A stretch of DNA of 64,000 nt, taken from NCBI RefSeq assembly GCF_014109725.1, contig NZ_CP058554.1, forward strand, positions 2,728,001 through 2,792,000, read 5' to 3'. Below the pieces are notes generated by a model. That model did no database searches. It saw nothing but the letters and a program-made list of their open reading frames with translations, and was not told the DNA's origin. The stretch's first letter is position 1. The number at the start of each line of letters is the position of its first letter. A program made the position numbers and the translations under genes. This document shows, piece by piece, positions 27,937 to 36,441 of this stretch. Origin of the DNA: Comamonas piscis. Its GTDB lineage: Bacteria > Pseudomonadota > Gammaproteobacteria > Burkholderiales > Burkholderiaceae_C.

Positions 27937-28362
27937 ATGAACGACCTGTTTGAACGCATCTCCACCAGCTTCCATGCCCAAGGGCTGATGCAGACCCTCG
28001 GCGCAAGCTTGCTGTCGGTGGCGCCGGGGGAGGTGCAGATTGCGCTGCCCTACCAAAAGACGCTGTCGCAGCAGCATGGCTTTTTGCATGCGGGTGCCGT
28101 CAGCAGCGTGGTCGACAGTGCGGCGGGCTATGCCGCGCTGACGGTGGCGGCAGAGGGCTACGAGGTGGTGACGGCCGAGTTCAAGATCAACCTGATGCGC
28201 CCGGCCATTGGCGAGCGCTTTGTCGCGATTGGCAAGGTGGTGAATGCCGGCAAGTTGCTGACGGTGTGCAGCGGCGAGGTGTTGGCCTATGGCGCAGATG
28301 CGGCAGTGCCACCCAAGGTGGTGGCGCTGCTGCAGGCAACGATTGTCAATGTGAAGTACTGA
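27937..28362 (+). CDS. PaaI-family hotdog thioesterase
   Basis: A 141-residue acyl-CoA thioesterase with a hotdog fold. The signature QQHGFLHAGAVSSVVDSAAGYAA holds the helix with the acidic residue (Asp) that acts in the PaaI group. Its neighbours encode two enoyl-CoA hydratases, a plausible acyl-CoA setting. The substrate is not determined. The ATG at 27937 has no strong ribosome site but matches the family start. Confidence 0.86.
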   Translation: MNDLFERISTSFHAQGLMQTLGASLLSVAPGEVQIALPYQKTLSQQHGFLHAGAVSSVVDSAAGYAALTVAAEGYEVVTAEFKINLMRPAIGERFVAIGKVVNAGKLLTVCSGEVLAYGADAAVPPKVVALLQATIVNVKY

Positions 28363-28381
28363 TGGGGCTGCGCGCAAGCGC

Positions 28382-29170
28382 TTAGTCTTGCCACTGGAAC
28401 AGCGGCGGCTGCTTGCCCACAAAGCGGGCAATCGCCTCCTGGTGGAAGGCGCTTTCGCGGCACAAAGTCTGGGCCAGCGCCTCTTGCTGGTAGATCTCGT
28501 CGCGCTGGGTCTCAAAGGCGCGGTTCATCACGCGTTTGGTGTAGCCCATGGCCTCGGTCGGTGCGCTGGCAAAGCGCTCGGCAAAGGCCAGTGCATCGGT
28601 CAAAACATCTTCGCTGCCGATCTTGTAGACCATGCCCATCTGCTGCGCCTCAGGGGCGGCAACCACGCGTGCGGTAAAGGCCAGCTCCTTGGCCGCTTGC
28701 AGGCCCACCAGGCGCGGCAGCAAATACATGCCGGCCAGATCGGGCACAAAGCCGATCTTGGCAAACACGCAGCAGAACTTGGCAGAGGGTGCGGCCAGCA
28801 CAAAGTCGCCCGCCAGCGCCAGCGACAGGCCGGCGCCAAAGGCGCTGCCCTGCACGGCGGTGATGACGGGCTTTTCCATGTCCAGCAGCTCGTCAAACCA
28901 GCGGTGCAGGCCCAGCATGCGGTTGCGGCTGTCAAACACATCCTGCTTGCCGGCGACAGCGGCCTGCATGCTCTTGATATCGCCACCGGCGCAGAAATGG
29001 CCGCCGGCCCCCGTCAGCACCACCGCCTTGATGGCGCGGTCATCGCGCACCTGCGGGATCAGGCGGCTGAAGTCCTCGCGCATATGCTCGTCGAGTGCAT
29101 TGCGGGCCTGGGGGCGGTTCATCGTCAGCACGGCAGTGGTGCCATGCATGCTCAGGGTCAGGGCGGTCAT
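28382..29170 (-). CDS. Enoyl-CoA hydratase/isomerase
   Basis: A 262-residue crotonase-fold protein. The oxyanion-hole segments are AGGHFCAGGDIKSM and GSAFGAGLSLALAGDFV. The position of one catalytic glutamate in ECH is Phe/Pro-rich here (VFAKIGFVPDLAGMYLLPR), with Asp where classical hydratases have Glu. It could therefore be an isomerase or a hydratase of unusual specificity. It converges with the thioesterase gene (about 20 bases). Confidence 0.87.
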   Translation of the reverse strand: MTALTLSMHGTTAVLTMNRPQARNALDEHMREDFSRLIPQVRDDRAIKAVVLTGAGGHFCAGGDIKSMQAAVAGKQDVFDSRNRMLGLHRWFDELLDMEKPVITAVQGSAFGAGLSLALAGDFVLAAPSAKFCCVFAKIGFVPDLAGMYLLPRLVGLQAAKELAFTARVVAAPEAQQMGMVYKIGSEDVLTDALAFAERFASAPTEAMGYTKRVMNRAFETQRDEIYQQEALAQTLCRESAFHQEAIARFVGKQPPLFQWQD

Positions 29171-29221
29171 AACGGTCAGTTCTAAAAATAAAGCGTTGAG
29201 GTGGCCAGGAGAAGGGCCCGG

Positions 29222-30211
29222 CTAGTCGGCGCGGATGCCCAGCTTTTTGGCGACCGGTATCCAGCGTTCGCGCTCGGAGGCCATAAATTGCCCCCATTCT
29301 GCGGTGCTGGCTGCAATCGGCTGCGCACCTATGCGACGCAGGCGCTCTTGTACCTCCGGCTTGGCGAGGGACTGGTTGACCGCCTGCGCCATGCGTGCCA
29401 CGGCGTCGGCCGGCGCGCCGATGCGGGCCACCAGGCCAAACCAGGCGCTGGCGTCGGTATCGCCAAAGCCCAGCTCGGCCAAGGTAGGGACCTGGGGCAG
29501 CGCTGCAAAACGCTGCTTGTCCAAAATCGCCAGTGGCACAATGCGCCCGCCGATCGCCTGCTGCATGCAGGAGGGCAGGGCGTCGAACATGATGTCCACA
29601 TTGCCACCCATCATGCTGGTGATGGCTGGCGCACTGCCGGAGAACGGCACGTGGGTGACCTGGAAACCCATGCGCTCGCTGGCATATTCGCCCGCCAGGT
29701 GGGTGATATTGCCGCTGCCAGCTGAGCCCATGCTGAGCGTCTTGCCTTGGCGCTGCGCCTGCTGGGCCAACGTGATCAATGCGGGCAGATCATTGGCGCC
29801 CAGGTCCTTGCGGGTGACCAGCAGCAAAGGCGCCTTGCCCAGGCCCGCGACGGGCACAAAATCCCTGACGGGGTCATAGCTCATCTTGGCGTAGATGGCG
29901 CTGTTGATGACCAGCGGCGCATTGGAGCCGACAAAGAAGGTCAGCCCATCGGCGGGCGCGCGCAATGCCGTCTCGGCCGCAATCATGCCGGCCGCGCCGG
30001 CCTTGTTCTCGATAACGATGGGCTGGCCGCTGCTCTGGCCTACATCCTGGGCGACGATGCGCGTGATCTGGTCGGCAGCCCCGCCTGCGGGGTAGGGCAC
30101 GACCCAGCGTAAGGGGGCATCTGCCGCACGTGCCAGCCAGGGGCTGGCCAGGCTGGCGGCCGCGCCCCATTGCACAAGTCGGTGGCTGAAATGGCGTCGG
30201 GATATGGGCAT
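29222..30211 (-). CDS. Bug-family tripartite tricarboxylate transporter binding protein
   Basis: A periplasmic solute receptor of the Bug family, which is greatly expanded in Burkholderiales. About 329 residues. The signal sequence has a twin arginine (MPISRRHFSHRLVQWGAAAS), so Tat export is possible. Family motifs are LRWVVPYPAGGAADQITRIV, ENKAGAAGMIAAETALRAPAD, and ITSMMGGNVDIMFDALPS. The start at 30211 has AGGAGACAG at good spacing. No TctA/TctB membrane genes are adjacent, as is usual for orphan Bug proteins. The ligand is unknown; the neighbouring hydratases suggest a carboxylate. Confidence 0.9.
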   Translation of the reverse strand: MPISRRHFSHRLVQWGAAASLASPWLARAADAPLRWVVPYPAGGAADQITRIVAQDVGQSSGQPIVIENKAGAAGMIAAETALRAPADGLTFFVGSNAPLVINSAIYAKMSYDPVRDFVPVAGLGKAPLLLVTRKDLGANDLPALITLAQQAQRQGKTLSMGSAGSGNITHLAGEYASERMGFQVTHVPFSGSAPAITSMMGGNVDIMFDALPSCMQQAIGGRIVPLAILDKQRFAALPQVPTLAELGFGDTDASAWFGLVARIGAPADAVARMAQAVNQSLAKPEVQERLRRIGAQPIAASTAEWGQFMASERERWIPVAKKLGIRAD

Positions 30212-30420
30212 CAACTGTCTCCTAGGCAGCATGTAGTTATAGGCATGTGGGGCACTGCCTGCCCCAGCATCCATGCAGGCTAGGGCCGTTTTTGGACAGC
30301 GTCCAATACCAAATTGCACTCAGCTGATATGCAGGCGCATGCGGTCTTTCCCCGTATGCTGGCGCATCAGGCGCACAGCGCTGACTGCATCAAGACCTAC
30401 CGGAACCAGGAGCCCCATCC

Positions 30421-31215
30421 ATGACTGCATTTTTGAAATACGAACAGCAAGGCCATGTTGTCACCCTGACGATGAGCCAACCCGAGCGCCGCAACCCGCT
30501 GACCGGCAACACGGCGGTGGCCGAGATTCTGGCTGCCTGCGAGACGATTGCGGCTGACAGCAGCGTGCGTGCGGTCATCCTGACGGGCGAGGGCCCCGCG
30601 TTCTCGTCAGGGGGCGACATCAAAACCATGCAGCAGCAGTCCTTTGGCGAGGTGGATGGCATGCGCATCCGCGATGACTACCGCCGTGGTATCCAGCGCC
30701 TGCCGCTGGCGCTGTTCAACCTGGAAGTACCAACCATCGCGGCCATCAATGGTGCGGCGGTGGGCGCGGGGCTGGATCTGGCCTGCATGTGCGATCTGCG
30801 CGTGGCCTCGGACAAGGCCAAGTTTGCCGAGAGCTTTGTGAAGATGGGCATCATCCCCGGCGACGGCGGTGCCTGGCTGCTGCCCCGGGTGATTGGCATG
30901 GCGCGCGCGGCTGAGCTGTCGTTGACTGGCCGCATGATCGATGCTGCCACCGCCCTGCAATGGGGTTTGGTGTCGCAGGTGGTGCCGCCCGAGGAGCTGT
31001 TGAACGCCGCCAATTCCTTGGCCAGCGAGATTGCGGCCAACCCGCCCCAGGTCACCCGCATGACCAAGAAGCTGATGCGCGAAGGCATGCACCAGAGCCT
31101 GGCCTCGTTGCTGGAGTTGTCGGCGGCCTACCAGGCGCTGGCGCACCAAACGGCCGACCACCGTGAAGCCGTGAGCGCGTTCCTGGAAAAGCGCACGCCT
31201 GAATTCAAGGGCTAA
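30421..31215 (+). CDS. Enoyl-CoA hydratase
   Basis: A 264-residue crotonase-fold protein. The oxyanion-hole segments are EGPAFSSGGDIKTM and INGAAVGAGLDLACMCDLRV, and the Glu/Asp positions appear in KFAESFVKMGIIPGDGGAWL (Glu in AES, Asp in GDGG). It diverges from the Bug gene, which suggests shared control. Specific substrate unknown. Confidence 0.9.
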   Translation: MTAFLKYEQQGHVVTLTMSQPERRNPLTGNTAVAEILAACETIAADSSVRAVILTGEGPAFSSGGDIKTMQQQSFGEVDGMRIRDDYRRGIQRLPLALFNLEVPTIAAINGAAVGAGLDLACMCDLRVASDKAKFAESFVKMGIIPGDGGAWLLPRVIGMARAAELSLTGRMIDAATALQWGLVSQVVPPEELLNAANSLASEIAANPPQVTRMTKKLMREGMHQSLASLLELSAAYQALAHQTADHREAVSAFLEKRTPEFKG

Positions 31216-31230
31216 GTCACCGTTTGCCCG

Positions 31231-32682
31231 CTAGCCGAAGGCTTGTTGGATCTGGCGGGCCAGCTGCAGCGCCTGCGCCTCGCTGCTGATATTGGCAAAG
31301 CCCATCAACAGGCCTTGGCGCGGCGCGGCATCGATATACCAGCGTGACAGCGGATGCGTGGCCAGGCCCAACACGCGTGCGCGCTGGGCCACGAGGCTGT
31401 CGTTGTCGCCGTCCTGAATCTGGCCGAGCAAGTGCAGACCGCCGGGCTGCAGGTCAATGCGCAGGCGATCGCCCAATACCTGCTGAAAACTGCGCTGTGC
31501 CACCGCGCGGCGCTCGGCATACAACAGCCGCATCTTTTTGAGATGGCGCGCAAAGTGGCCCTGGGCCATAAAGTCGGCCACGCTGGCCTGCAGCAGATAG
31601 GGGCAGCCGGCATTGAGGTTGGAGCTGACGGCCTGAAAGCGTGGCACCACCTCCAGTGGCACAACGGTATAGGCCAGGCGCAGACCAGGAAACATCACCT
31701 TGCTGAAGGTGCCGGCGTAGATCACGCGGTCCTGCCGGTCCAGGCTTTTGAGGGCGGGCAGGGGCCGGCCTTGGTAGCGGAACTCGCTGTCGTAGTCATC
31801 CTCGATGATCCAGCTGCCGGCCTCGCGGGCCCAGTCCAGCAGCGCCATGCGCCGCTCCAGCGACAAGGTGACGCCCAGCGGGCTTTGGTGCGAGGGAGTC
31901 ACCATGGCAAATTTTGCGTAAGGGCTCAGCTGCCGGCCCATATCGACCTGCAGACCTTGCGCATCCACCGGCACCGGCACGATTTGCACGGCCGCATTCT
32001 GCAAAAAGGGACGCGCCAGGATGTAACCCGGGTCCTCAAACCAGAAGGCATCGCCGGGGCTGGCGAGGCTGCGCAGGCTCAGCTCCAAGGTGTTGCGCAG
32101 GCCGGTGGTGATAAACACCTGCTCGGGCACGCAGGTGACGCCGCGCGACACCGCCAGATAGGCCGCTATGCGTTGGCGCAACTCTTCGTCGCCCTGCGGG
32201 TTGGGGTAGGCCAGACGGTAGGGCTCGCTGCTGCGCAGGCGGTGGGTGACCAGCCGATTCCAGACCTTGCGCGGAAAGGCATCGATCGCCGGCAGCCCCA
32301 GCTGCAGCGGGCGCGGCTGCAAGCCGTCGTGGTCCACGATATCGGCGGCCGGTGGCTGAGCGATGGCTTGTGGCGCAGAGGCTTTAGCGGCTTGGGGCAG
32401 GCTCGGGGAGATGACCGTGCCCGCCGCCCCGCGTACCTGGAAATAGCCTTCATCGGCCAGGATGCGGTAGGCCAGATCGACGGTGCCCCGGGACAGGTTC
32501 AGCGCGGTCGCCAATGCCCGTGCCGCAGGCACCCGGTCGCCCGCACGCAGATGGCCTTGTGCAATGGCGGTCTTGAAGCGCTGGCAGATCTGCAGGTACA
32601 TGGGCAGCTGCAGGCTGCGGTCTACCTGCAATTGCAAGGCTTGTACGGGATCGATGTGGGCGCGGGCGGGGTCGGGCATCAT
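31231..32682 (-). CDS. MocR-type GntR regulator with aminotransferase domain
   Basis: A 483-residue PLP-dependent regulator. It has an N-terminal winged helix of the GntR type (about residues 15-80, with GDRVPAARALATALNLSRGT) and a fold-type I aminotransferase domain in which the PLP lysine lies in YAGTFSKVMFPGLRLAY. Such proteins sense amino acids or vitamers. It diverges from the CMD-oxidoreductase genes, its probable target, and inverted and direct TCTTGGCC/T half-sites lie between them. ATGs at 32682 and 32679 are both possible. The effector is unknown. Confidence 0.9.
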   Translation of the reverse strand: MMPDPARAHIDPVQALQLQVDRSLQLPMYLQICQRFKTAIAQGHLRAGDRVPAARALATALNLSRGTVDLAYRILADEGYFQVRGAAGTVISPSLPQAAKASAPQAIAQPPAADIVDHDGLQPRPLQLGLPAIDAFPRKVWNRLVTHRLRSSEPYRLAYPNPQGDEELRQRIAAYLAVSRGVTCVPEQVFITTGLRNTLELSLRSLASPGDAFWFEDPGYILARPFLQNAAVQIVPVPVDAQGLQVDMGRQLSPYAKFAMVTPSHQSPLGVTLSLERRMALLDWAREAGSWIIEDDYDSEFRYQGRPLPALKSLDRQDRVIYAGTFSKVMFPGLRLAYTVVPLEVVPRFQAVSSNLNAGCPYLLQASVADFMAQGHFARHLKKMRLLYAERRAVAQRSFQQVLGDRLRIDLQPGGLHLLGQIQDGDNDSLVAQRARVLGLATHPLSRWYIDAAPRQGLLMGFANISSEAQALQLARQIQQAFG

Positions 32683-32692
32683 GGCATTCCAA

Positions 32693-32742
32693 TCTTGGCC
32701 TAGTCATTTTTGCATTTCTTGGCTCTTTTGGCTTGGCCAAGA
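32693..32742. promoter_or_regulatory. Candidate MocR operator
   Basis: Half-sites TCTTGGCC (32693-32700), TCTTGGCT (32717-32724) and the inverted GGCCAAGA (32735-32742) sit between the divergent regulator and the CMD gene. MocR regulators usually bind paired direct repeats. The assignment is inference from position and repetition. Confidence 0.5.
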
Positions 32743-32802
32743 CAAACGCATACTCGCTAACAGCAACGGAATTCACCGGCGCAACCTTGGATGGAGCTTG
32801 AT

Positions 32803-33240
32803 ATGCAAACCCGACTCGACTTCTACACCGCTGACCCCGCCATCATGAAAGTACTGCTGGGCGTGGAAAATCAGATTGCCAAAGGCAGCCTGGACATTTT
32901 GCTCAAGGAACTGGTGCGCCTGCGCGCCTCGCAGATCAATGGCTGTGCCTTTTGCCTTGACATGCATGTGACTGACGCTGTGAAAGCCGGCGAATCCAGC
33001 CGCCGCCTGGCGACTGTGGCCGCTTGGCGCGAGACCCCCTTCTTCAGCGACCGTGAGCGTGCCGCGCTGGAGTGGACCGAGGCACTGACCCTTGTCTCGC
33101 ACGACCATGTTCCCGATGCTGTCTGGGAAGCTGTGCGCCCCCACTTCACCGATGCCGAGCTGATGGAGCTGACGGCCGTGATCACCTCGATCAACAGCTG
33201 GAACCGCTTTGCGATTGCCTTCCGCAAGATGCCCGTTTAA
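32803..33240 (+). CDS. Carboxymuconolactone decarboxylase family (AhpD-like) protein
   Basis: A 145-residue AhpD-like protein with the redox motif INGCAFCLDMHV (CxxC followed by His three residues later). This fits peroxidase-type chemistry more than muconolactone decarboxylation. The ATG at 32803 follows GGAGCTTGAT; an in-frame ATG at 32791 is an alternative. It is the first of three rightward genes (CMD, NAD(P)-binding protein, flavin reductase). Confidence 0.9.
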   Translation: MQTRLDFYTADPAIMKVLLGVENQIAKGSLDILLKELVRLRASQINGCAFCLDMHVTDAVKAGESSRRLATVAAWRETPFFSDRERAALEWTEALTLVSHDHVPDAVWEAVRPHFTDAELMELTAVITSINSWNRFAIAFRKMPV

Positions 33241-33273
33241 GAAGCTAGCTCCCGGCACGGCGCAAGGCGGCCT

Positions 33274-33999
33274 ATGAAAGTCCTGGTTCTGGGCGGCTGC
33301 AAGCCGCTGGGCGAGAAGGTGGTCAGCAATCTGCGGCAGCTGGGTTACCCAGTGGTCGCGGATGCGGACCCCAGGCAGCCGGCTGCGCTGCATGGCGTTG
33401 AAGTGTTGATTGATGTGCGCGAGCCTCCTGTGATCGACACGGTTGATGCGCTGGAGGACTGGGCGCGTGCATGCCGGCAGTTGAATGCCGCCATCGCCGC
33501 TGCCGCTGTGGCACACCACATTGCGCTGTCTGCGTTGGGTGTGCAGCGCTTGCAAGGCAGCAGCTACTACCAGGCTATCGCGTTGCGAGAACAGCTGATC
33601 CAGGCAGGCCGCACGCCTTATACGGTGCTGCGTGCGGCACTCTTGTACGAAAGCCTGGCGCAGCTGGCACACAACGGCACAGCCGCTGCCGAGCTGGCGA
33701 TGCCCGTGGCCCAGGTGCAGCCGATGGCGGCCGAGGACTTGGCGATGCTGGTGGCCGACGCCGCGCTGGCGCGGCCTTTACAGGGCTGCATGGACGTGGC
33801 CGGCCCGCAGAAGATGGCGATGGCCGACTGGGTGCAGCAGTACCTGCGCTTGCGAGGCGATCCGCTCACGGTGCTGAGCGATGCCGATGTGCCTTACCGG
33901 GGTGCGCTGCTGGACGATGACTGCCTGGTCCCGGTGGGGCCAGCACGCCTGGGGTGGACGACGTTGGCCGCCTGGGTCGGCAAATCCAGGGCAGCTTGA
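33274..33999 (+). CDS. NAD(P)-binding protein, NmrA/epimerase-like
   Basis: A 241-residue Rossmann protein. The N-terminus MKVLVLGGCKPLGEKVVSNL has a degenerate glycine-rich loop, and the middle shows SALGVQRLQGSSYYQAIALR and TVLRAALLYESLAQL as in NmrA-like reductases. No Tyr-x3-Lys is evident, so it may be non-catalytic or act as a sensor. It starts 33 bases after the CMD gene. Confidence 0.75.
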   Translation: MKVLVLGGCKPLGEKVVSNLRQLGYPVVADADPRQPAALHGVEVLIDVREPPVIDTVDALEDWARACRQLNAAIAAAAVAHHIALSALGVQRLQGSSYYQAIALREQLIQAGRTPYTVLRAALLYESLAQLAHNGTAAAELAMPVAQVQPMAAEDLAMLVADAALARPLQGCMDVAGPQKMAMADWVQQYLRLRGDPLTVLSDADVPYRGALLDDDCLVPVGPARLGWTTLAAWVGKSRAA

Positions 34000-34060
34000 T
34001 ACCGCCGAACTTGGCTGAACTAGCCTTTTTGGCCTCACTACTCAAACGATTGGACGAACG

Positions 34061-34696
34061 ATGACCCGTACCTTGCTCTTGAACTGTGGCCCACACGGCC
34101 AAGCCAGCCATGGCTACCAACTGGCGACCGACATGCTGGCGGAGCTGGGCCTTGCGCAGCAGCCGCTGCTGGAACGTGATCTGGTGGCGACACCCATACC
34201 GCCTATCGGCCGCGACTATGCGCTGGCCATCACCTCAAACGCGGGCGCTGATGCTCCGGCGCTGGCCTGGTCGGAAACGCTGATTAAGGAACTGGAAGAC
34301 AGCGATCTGCTGCTGATCGTGACGCCCATGCACAACTTTGCGGTGCCGGCCACGCTCAAGCTCTGGCTGGATCAGGTAATCCGCATCCACCGCAGCTTTG
34401 CAGCCACGCCCGAAGGCAAGATAGGTCTGATGAAGGACCGGCCCACCTTGGTGCTGGTGAGTTCCGGAGGCTTCCATGCAGGGCCAAAGGCGCGTCAGGA
34501 GGACTTTTTGACGCCTTATTTGCGCTATGCGCTGGCCTCCATCGGCATCCGCAATGTGCATTTTGTGTTGCTGCAAGGCCTGGTGTTTGGGCCGGACGCG
34601 GTGGCATCTGCAGTGGGCAGCGCCCGAGACGCACTGCGCGAGCAATTGGCGCCGTTCAAGCGGCAGGCGCAGGAAGCGGCTGCAGTAGTGCGTTGA
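34061..34696 (+). CDS. azoR: FMN-dependent NADH-azoreductase/quinone reductase
   Basis: A 211-residue flavodoxin-fold enzyme like AzoR, reducing quinones and azo compounds with NADH. Visible blocks are DSDLLLIVTPMHNFAVPATLKLWLD (the FMN and dimer loops, split here) and VLVSSGGFHAGPKARQ. The N-terminal FMN phosphate loop (LLNCGPHGQASHGYQLA) deviates from the usual SPR-x-S form. It is the third gene of the redox cluster. Confidence 0.85.
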   Translation: MTRTLLLNCGPHGQASHGYQLATDMLAELGLAQQPLLERDLVATPIPPIGRDYALAITSNAGADAPALAWSETLIKELEDSDLLLIVTPMHNFAVPATLKLWLDQVIRIHRSFAATPEGKIGLMKDRPTLVLVSSGGFHAGPKARQEDFLTPYLRYALASIGIRNVHFVLLQGLVFGPDAVASAVGSARDALREQLAPFKRQAQEAAAVVR

Positions 34697-34941
34697 GCGA
34701 CAGACACATAAGAAAAAGCCAACGGCAATAGCGGATGGGTGTCAGCGAACTGTGGTTAACGGCTGAGCACTGAAGGCGCCAGGTTGGCACCTGCCCAGCG
34801 TCCCGGTATCGACCGATGCGTTCAGCGCTTGCCTTGCCGCAGCATGCCGATCCTGCAGTCCGCATTCCTGAAGCCATCGACGGCAGCCATGCAGCGACCA
34901 GCAGGCTGGCCACAACGCACCAGCCTGGGCTTGGCTCCGGC

Positions 34942-35484
34942 TTACACCGCGTGCAGGTGTTCCAGCCGCTCCAGGCGTTCCAGCTCGGCACAGATGTCGG
35001 CCATGCTGCCCGACATGGCCCAGCGCATGCCCTTTTGGCGGTGCAGGCTGGCCGGCTGGGCCCAGTACATTTTGATAGGGGCATCGTTGGCGGCCTGGGC
35101 GCTGCAGCGCTGTACCGACAGAAAAGGGCGTGCGGGAGACTGGATGCCGGCAGAGAGGCGGCGGCGCGCTGCTGGTTTGCGCGGCAGGCGAATGCGGTCG
35201 ATGGGGCGTTGTGCGGGGGCCTCATCGGCAGGGCTGTCCACGCCTGGCTGAGCGCTGGGGTCATCAAGCAAACTCAGCTGCTGCGCGGCACCACGCTGTG
35301 CAGCAATGGAGGATGCAGCGACAAAGCAGTGCACCTGGGCAGCATGCTGACCGTCATTGGCGGCGCCATGGCCGGGCTGGCGCCGGCGGCCGCGCACAAT
35401 GGCGCGTTGGATGGACTGGAACCAGGGCAGGCCGGCGACGAGGGAAAAAGGCGCAAGCGCGCGCAATGCATCTGCTACGAGCAT
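34942..35484 (-). CDS. Unknown protein downstream of lexA
   Basis: About 180 residues with no family I recognise. It begins with a hydrophobic-to-mixed segment (LRALAPFSLVAGLPWFQSI), has a basic Arg-rich middle (RRRQPG, PIDRIRLPRKPAARRR), and ends with an acidic helix (MADICAELERLERLEHLHAV). It follows lexA in the same direction by about 125 bases, where other bacteria carry SOS genes such as imuA or sulA, but I see no clear similarity to either. About 240 bases before it end with no other supported gene. Confidence 0.5.
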   Translation of the reverse strand: MLVADALRALAPFSLVAGLPWFQSIQRAIVRGRRRQPGHGAANDGQHAAQVHCFVAASSIAAQRGAAQQLSLLDDPSAQPGVDSPADEAPAQRPIDRIRLPRKPAARRRLSAGIQSPARPFLSVQRCSAQAANDAPIKMYWAQPASLHRQKGMRWAMSGSMADICAELERLERLEHLHAV

Positions 35485-35610
35485 AGGAAAGTCCTTGGTG
35501 TACGGGTAACAGCAGGATTGCGCTAGGGCGAGCGCATCCCCAGGGCTGTGGGCCGGGTGCCCACAACGCCCGCTACCTGGGGTTGCGCAGAGAGGGGTAA
35601 GGCGCTGGGC

Positions 35611-36327
35611 CTAGTTCAGCATCGTGTTGCGGATCAGGCCGACGGCGATGCCTTCGATCTCGAAGGGCTCGCCGGGCTGCACGATGATCGGCAGGTAATC
35701 CGGGTTTTCGGCCAGCAGCTCGATGCCATCCTTGGTGCGCTGCAGGCGCTTGACGGTGACGTCATCACCCAGGCGGGCGACGATGATCTGGCCATTGCGG
35801 GCCTCGCGGGTGGCTTTGACGGCGAGCAGGTCGCCATCGATGATGCCGATGTCGCGCATCGACATGCCGCGCACCTTGAGCAGGTAATCGGGCTGCTGCT
35901 GGAACAGGCCGCCTTCGACGGTGTAGGTTTGGTCCACATGCTCTTGCGCCAGGATGGGCGAGCCAGCGGAAACGCGGCCAATCAGCGGCAAGGCCAGCTG
36001 GGCCAGCTCTTGCACCACACGGCCCACGCCCGCGGTGGCGTTGGATACGCCCGCCAGCGGCGACGAAAAGCGAGTGCCACGTGCGGCATTGATAGAGCGC
36101 ACGGTATCGCTTTGCAGGCGGATACCCCGGGAGGTGCCGCTGACCAGCTCAATCACGCCTTTGCGGGCCAGCGCCTTGAGGTGGTCTTCTGCCGAATTGG
36201 CGGATTTGAAGCCCAGCTTGCTGGCGATTTCGGCACGGGTTGGCGGGGCGCCGGTGCGCGAAATGGCGGTCTGGATCAGGTCCAGAATTTCTTGTTGGCG
36301 TGCGGTGAGTTTGGGATGGTCTCGCAT
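35611..36327 (-). CDS. lexA: LexA repressor
   Basis: The SOS repressor, 238 residues. The winged-helix DNA-binding domain covers residues 1-70 ([22 protein letters not shown]). The self-cleavage site Ala121-Gly122 lies in RVSAGSP, the nucleophile is Ser156 (GMSMRDIG), and the general base is Lys193 (VTVKRL); the 37-residue spacing matches E. coli. Between the domains lies an unusually long linker (about residues 72-112). Two SOS-box-like sites lie upstream, consistent with autoregulation. Confidence 0.97.
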   Translation of the reverse strand: MRDHPKLTARQQEILDLIQTAISRTGAPPTRAEIASKLGFKSANSAEDHLKALARKGVIELVSGTSRGIRLQSDTVRSINAARGTRFSSPLAGVSNATAGVGRVVQELAQLALPLIGRVSAGSPILAQEHVDQTYTVEGGLFQQQPDYLLKVRGMSMRDIGIIDGDLLAVKATREARNGQIIVARLGDDVTVKRLQRTKDGIELLAENPDYLPIIVQPGEPFEIEGIAVGLIRNTMLN

Positions 36328-36386
36328 AAGATCTCCGTGTGATCTGCGGCGCTGGGCACTAGCAAAGCTATTGCGCGTTCCAACAC

Positions 36387-36421
36387 CTGTATATCAATCC
36401 AGTACCTGTATTTTTAACCAG
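36387..36421. promoter_or_regulatory. Two tandem SOS boxes between lexA and the asparaginase gene
   Basis: CTGTATATCAATCCAG (36387-36402) and CTGTATTTTTAACCAG (36406-36421) each fit CTGT-N8-ACAG with one change (CCAG). They are 19 bases apart start to start and sit between the divergent starts at 36327 and 36442. Confidence 0.8.
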
Positions 36422-36441
36422 TTTTTTGCAGGAGGCAAGCC

